Source: an uncultured Eubacteriales bacterium
GTDB lineage: Bacteria; Bacillota; Clostridia; Christensenellales; Borkfalkiaceae
Length of the DNA: 15,846 nucleotides
Assembly: GCA_900549005.1 (NCBI GenBank)
Contig: URMT01000032.1
Coordinates: 1 to 15,846, forward strand
Direction of reading: 5' to 3'
Numbering within the stretch: the first letter of the stretch is position 1; every line of letters starts with the position of its first letter. Below, piece after piece: positions 12,923-15,846 of this stretch. The notes under the pieces are model-generated. The model was not told the origin of the DNA and ran no database searches. It saw only the letters and a program-made list of their open reading frames with translations. Made by a program: the position numbers and the translations under genes.

Positions 12923-14437
12923 TTACAGAATTTCAAGATTTTTGTGAAATGATTTTTTGAACTCTGCTCCGGCCGCCATAGCGTCGCGTATTTCAAGGCT
13001 GGCGTCGCCCTCCACTTCCGTCTTCATAATTACGGAATCGCCGAGAATGTCGCAGTTGATGCCCTTTATGCAGCCCGACATACTTCTGTCGAGGCTCTCC
13101 GCTATGCGGAGCATTACGCCGAGGCGCTTTACAATTTCTATGTCGTCCTCGTGCAGGATATCCTTAAAGCGCGCCCAATCGAGGGGGTTGATATCTTCCT
13201 TTTTGTGGCAGCAGGCGGTGAACGCCGCAAGCACGATTTCCCTGTGCGTGACGCCGTAGAGGTTGGCGTTCAGTATCATATACCAGCTGTGGCGCTGGTG
13301 GTTGTAATACTTTATGCGCATACCGCAGTCGTGAAGCGTTGCAGCGACTTTGAGCACTTTGAGATACTGGCGGGGGAATTTATGCAGAACGCGCAACTGT
13401 TTGAAAAGCTGTATGCTGAGGTTTACCACGTGCTCAACGTGCTTTTCGTCGCAGTCGTACCACTTTACGAGGGTGGTGAGCGAATAGGTAAGCACGTCGG
13501 ATACGGGCTTTTCTATCGTAGAGGGAAGCGCCTGGTTGAACATTATGCCCTCGCGCAGTCCCGCGCCGGAGATGGTGAAGTTTTCTACGTTCATATAGCT
13601 TACGAACGACTTGATTACCGCAAGCGCCGCAGGAAGAATATCTGCACGCTGTGCCGAAAGGCCCTTTATCTTCTTCTTTTTGTCGAGGTCGAGAACCTTT
13701 ATCATATCGTACAGAGGGATAAAGTCTTCTGTAAGCATATTATAGTTGTGCACGGTATCGAGAGGGTACTTGTGCACCATCTTGTTGATTTTGAACAGGT
13801 TTCTGAACGAGCCGCCGACGCCTATCATCTGCGCGTCGGGGTCTACGTCCGAGAGCCACTCTACGCCTTTGAGCTGTTCGGTGAAGAACTCTTCTATGCG
13901 GTTTGCTGCCTCTTCGGGCTTCTGCCCCTCCCTTGCGAACATATCCGTGAGAGTTACAGAGCCGAACGGAAGCGTTGCATAGTTGAGCATATTGCGCCTG
14001 TTGTAGTAAACGATTTTGGTGGAACCGCCGCCGATTTCGAGGATGATGCCCTTGGGCACGTCCATAGTGTTTATAACGCCGCGGTAAACGAGCGTGGCCT
14101 CTTCTTCCGCAGAAAGAACTTTGATTTTAAGACCGCAGTTGGCCTGAATTTCGTCGAGGAAGCTGCGCTGGTTTTTGGCCTTGCGGACGGCCTCGGTAGC
14201 CACGGTTATAATCCTGCTTACGCCGCTGGCGTCGCAGAGTTTGCGGAACATTTTAAGCGTCTTTATCGTTTCCGCTACGCGCTGGGGCTTCAAAAAGCCG
14301 TCGCGCTCCATATCCTGGCCTAAACGAACGCTCTCTTTAAGCTCGTCAACGACCATAAAATAGCCGTCCTGAAAGAGGTTTACGATGACGAGCCTCGCTG
14401 AATTTGACCCTAAGTCGATAATGCCTATCTTTTCCAA
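12923..14437 (-). CDS. ppx: Ppx/GppA-family phosphatase with C-terminal HD domain
   Basis: The 504-residue protein has an N-terminal sugar-kinase/actin-like fold with IDLGSNSARLVI at 7-18, ITVATEAVRKAKN near 77-89, SAEEEATLVYRGV at 109-121 with the catalytic Glu cluster, and LEIGGGSTKIV at 133-143. A second half-domain holds GVGGSFRN (206-213) and ISGAGLREG. From about 325 an HD-type domain follows, with LHDCG (H369, D370) and YNHQRHSWYMI (H380, H383). This layout matches exopolyphosphatase/guanosine pentaphosphate phosphatase proteins, which shorten polyphosphate or convert pppGpp to ppGpp; motifs alone cannot choose. The start is TTG at 14437, supported by AGGAGT (14451-14446) 8 nt upstream and by the conserved N-terminus; no nearer ATG fits. 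Confidence 0.9.
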   Translation of the reverse strand: MEKIGIIDLGSNSARLVIVNLFQDGYFMVVDELKESVRLGQDMERDGFLKPQRVAETIKTLKMFRKLCDASGVSRIITVATEAVRKAKNQRSFLDEIQANCGLKIKVLSAEEEATLVYRGVINTMDVPKGIILEIGGGSTKIVYYNRRNMLNYATLPFGSVTLTDMFAREGQKPEEAANRIEEFFTEQLKGVEWLSDVDPDAQMIGVGGSFRNLFKINKMVHKYPLDTVHNYNMLTEDFIPLYDMIKVLDLDKKKKIKGLSAQRADILPAALAVIKSFVSYMNVENFTISGAGLREGIMFNQALPSTIEKPVSDVLTYSLTTLVKWYDCDEKHVEHVVNLSIQLFKQLRVLHKFPRQYLKVLKVAATLHDCGMRIKYYNHQRHSWYMILNANLYGVTHREIVLAAFTACCHKKEDINPLDWARFKDILHEDDIEIVKRLGVMLRIAESLDRSMSGCIKGINCDILGDSVIMKTEVEGDASLEIRDAMAAGAEFKKSFHKNLEIL

Positions 14438-14564
14438 AACAAATCACTCCTAAAACCCGAACAAACCGCACGCATAGCAAGACGAGTATCTTTGTTTATG
14501 TTGCATAAGTACAGGTAATTAAAAATAGTGTTATATAAATAATTTTAAATCAATTTCGGTTGCA

Positions 14565-14657
14565 GAAAAAAATAAAAAACGCCGCACAGAAAAATTACGG
14601 CGCCCGTTATTTTCGGACGGGAAGTTTATTTCTGCGTTTTCCAAACCATCCCAATCT
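14565..14657 (-). ncRNA. candidate small RNA or attenuated leader upstream of ppx
   Basis: On the minus strand a promoter (14692-14664) is followed about 90 nt later by a terminator hairpin, CGCCG-CGGCG (14602-14580), with a long T-tract (TTTTTTATTTTTTT). Between them a second hairpin, CCCGT/ACGGG around 14603-14621, and a possible closing pair GCAGAAA (14637-14631) with TTTCTGC (14567-14561) give a compact folded RNA. There is no good open frame in it. It may be an independent small RNA, or a leader whose terminator controls ppx, 140 nt downstream. I recognise no known family. The RNA is inferred from signals only. Confidence 0.4.
14580..14602 (-). terminator. intrinsic terminator of the candidate small RNA
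   Basis: The 5-bp GC stem CGCCG/CGGCG has a 13-nt AT-rich loop. On the minus strand it runs straight into TTTTTTATTTTTTT, the longest T-tract in the window outside simple AT runs. The stem is short, but the tract is strong. Confidence 0.6.
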
Positions 14658-14663
14658 GCAAAG

Positions 14664-14692
14664 ATTATATCATAACCATCTTTTTTTGTATA
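14664..14692 (-). promoter_or_regulatory. extended -10 promoter in the ppx-folBK gap
   Basis: On the minus strand TATACA (14692-14687), a 17-nt spacer and a perfect TATAAT (14669-14664) preceded by TG one base upstream (TGATATAAT, an extended -10) point to transcription starting near 14657. The -35 matches consensus at four of six positions. Confidence 0.55.
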
Positions 14693-15003
14693 GATTTTTT
14701 AAAAAACTTTGTGCATATTGCACATAATAAATTTTTTCGATGAAAAAACGTTTACAGATTATGTCAAAAAAGCAGCCGTTTATGCCGCAGGAATTAACAA
14801 GGCGTGTTAAATATTTTCGTCCAAGCCCACGCGGGATGCTTTTGCGGCAACTTTAATCTGCCGCAAGGCACTGCAAAACGCTCGCGGAAATTATAAATAA
14901 TCAAATAAAATAACTGTATTTTTTGACCGGATAATTGCCAAAAAATCACCTTGATTTTATATAATTTACTAAGATAAAAAATGCGATAAAAAATATAAAA
15001 AAT
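14693..15003. other. AT-rich non-coding stretch downstream of the FolB-FolK gene
   Basis: No gene is supported here. Visible structures are dyads: TGTGCA-TAT-TGCACA (14710-14724), TTTTTTC-GAT-GAAAAAA (14732-14748), TTGCGGCA with TGCCGCAA (14842-14866), and AAAATCA-CCT-TGATTTT (14942-14958). The last is followed on the minus strand by a few T residues and could be a weak terminator for folBK, 46 nt past its stop. None has a clear T-tract, so I name no terminator. Confidence 0.5.
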
Positions 15004-15822
15004 TTAATTTATTTTTTGTTTTGCTTCAAGGTTTTTAACCCTTGTTCCCGTGACGGGGCACAGAAAATCGGGGGCAATCTCTTTGAGCGGTTCTATTACG
15101 AACGGACGGTTCATATAGTCTGCGTGCGGAATGGTGAGACCGTCTTCGCAGATGACCTGACTGCCGTAGAATATAATGTCTATATCCAGCGTTCTGTCGT
15201 CCCAGCGCAGGGTGCGGATGCGCTCGCCCGCCGCCTCTATGCGGTGAATTTCGTGCAGGAGCGCGCGGGGCGGAAGATAGGTTTCTATCTCTGCGCAGGC
15301 ATTCAAAAACGTGTTGTGCGCAACGCCGCCGTAGGGGGTGCTCTCTGAATAAGACGACACTTTTTTTACCGTGATGCCGCGCGTTGATGCCAGCTCCTTT
15401 ACGGCGAAGTCGAGATAGCCCTTTTTATCGCCGAGGCTTGAACCGAGCGAAAGAAATGCCTTTTCGCGGCGCAGTTCCGCCTCTGCCGCCACCGTTTTAA
15501 ACTTTGCCTTTACGGGCGCCTGAGGCTTTTCGACGCGCACTTTTACGGCGTCGGCCTGGGGGAAATTTTCGAGTATGGCCTCGCAGCAGCGGCAGGCGAG
15601 AGGTTCAATGAGATTGAACACGTTGCCCGTTGCCACCGCCGTTATCAGCTTGCAGACGGTTGAATAGTTGACCGTCTGGGCAACTTCGTCGTTCTTCGCC
15701 GCCTCGTAAAAATCGCACGTAACCTCGGCGGAGAATTCAAACTTCTGCGGCTGGCGCTTTTCGAAGTCGTTTACGCCGTGGCAGGTTTTGATTTTAAGTT
15801 TTTTTACTATTACCTTACCCAT
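15004..15822 (-). CDS. folK: bifunctional FolB-FolK: dihydroneopterin aldolase and HPPK
   Basis: The 272-residue product joins two steps of folate synthesis. Residues 1-118 form FolB, with CHGVNDFEKRQPQKFEF (catalytic Glu21), TVNYSTVCKLI and RVEKPQAP with catalytic Lys99; it cleaves dihydroneopterin to 6-hydroxymethyl-dihydropterin and glycolaldehyde. Residues 121-272 form FolK, with AFLSLGSSLGDKKGYL, TPYGGVAHNTFLNAC, RWDDRTLDIDIIFYG at 206-220 (Mg-binding D213 and D215) and IPHADYMNRPFV; it transfers pyrophosphate from ATP to that pterin. FolB-FolK fusions occur in several Bacillota. GAGGTG (15832-15827) precedes the ATG at 15822 by 4 nt. Upstream genes, perhaps folP or folE, lie outside the window. 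The downstream gap separates it from ppx. Confidence 0.94.
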   Translation of the reverse strand: MGKVIVKKLKIKTCHGVNDFEKRQPQKFEFSAEVTCDFYEAAKNDEVAQTVNYSTVCKLITAVATGNVFNLIEPLACRCCEAILENFPQADAVKVRVEKPQAPVKAKFKTVAAEAELRREKAFLSLGSSLGDKKGYLDFAVKELASTRGITVKKVSSYSESTPYGGVAHNTFLNACAEIETYLPPRALLHEIHRIEAAGERIRTLRWDDRTLDIDIIFYGSQVICEDGLTIPHADYMNRPFVIEPLKEIAPDFLCPVTGTRVKNLEAKQKIN

Positions 15823-15846
15823 ACTTCACCTCTGCTCTCTTTGCTC

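Noticed and set aside
13151..14323. A 390-codon open frame on the plus strand opposite the Ppx gene
   Set aside because: It is antisense to a well-supported protein, has no ribosome site or promoter, and its composition (many Val, Ala, His, Tyr) is what minus-strand codons with a G/C-biased third position produce.
14710..14724. TGTGCA-TAT-TGCACA palindrome considered as an operator
   Set aside because: It lies upstream of the predicted small RNA promoter, but a 6-bp dyad in AT-rich DNA is too common to claim without conservation.
1..15846. CRISPR arrays, insertion sequences, tRNA or rRNA genes, phage or defence modules
   Set aside because: No regularly spaced repeats, transposase or integrase motifs, cloverleaf sequences or ribosomal RNA stretches were seen; the genes are mainly housekeeping.

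Overview
The window looks like two pieces of Bacillota (Clostridia-type) gut-bacterial DNA joined near position 2605. No phylogenetic marker was searched, so the taxonomy is only a guess from gene content, Shine-Dalgarno sites and gene order. Left of the join (1 to about 2605) the genes are on the plus strand, tightly spaced, GC-rich, and use almost only GAG and AAG for Glu and Lys. Right of it (about 2605 to 15846) GAA is common, intergenic spaces are very AT-rich, and most genes are on the minus strand. At the join, a plus-strand glycoside-hydrolase-like gene and a minus-strand TPR-like gene run head-on into each other and both lose their 3' ends. A metagenomic or assembly chimera explains this best; a real rearrangement is possible.

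Left piece: the C-terminus of a PMT/GT39-type membrane glycosyltransferase, then a PHP-type histidinol-phosphatase (hisJ), ribose-5-phosphate isomerase B (rpiB), and a membrane-anchored PF13200 (DUF4015)-type putative glycoside hydrolase cut by the join.

Right piece: a truncated membrane-anchored unknown protein (minus) diverges from a lipoprotein with a PepSY-like end (plus). A compact minus-strand operon follows in the order lepA, ogt-like alkyltransferase domain, hemW, GNAT acetyltransferase, with gaps of 0 to 1 nt, its own sigma-A-type promoter and a strong terminator. Divergent to lepA is a 422-residue four-helix membrane protein of unknown function with a clear promoter. It converges, across a perfect 15-bp bidirectional terminator, on a YghO-like GNAT-fold protein that has a near-consensus promoter. 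Next come maf overlapping an mreB-like gene by 4 nt, a Ppx/GppA phosphatase with an HD domain that starts with TTG, a 566-nt AT-rich gap holding a candidate small RNA, and a FolB-FolK fusion of folate synthesis.

Most of the window is housekeeping: translation (LepA), heme (HemW), folate, nucleotide-pool cleaning (Maf), polyphosphate or (p)ppGpp metabolism (Ppx) and cell shape (MreB-like). I see no CRISPR array, transposon, phage module, tRNA or rRNA, and no convincing new multi-gene system. The points most worth a second look are the join itself, the MreB-like protein that seems to have lost its ATP-hydrolysis residues and sits in a maf-mreB unit without mreC/mreD, the candidate small RNA or attenuator upstream of ppx, and the unknown four-helix membrane protein.
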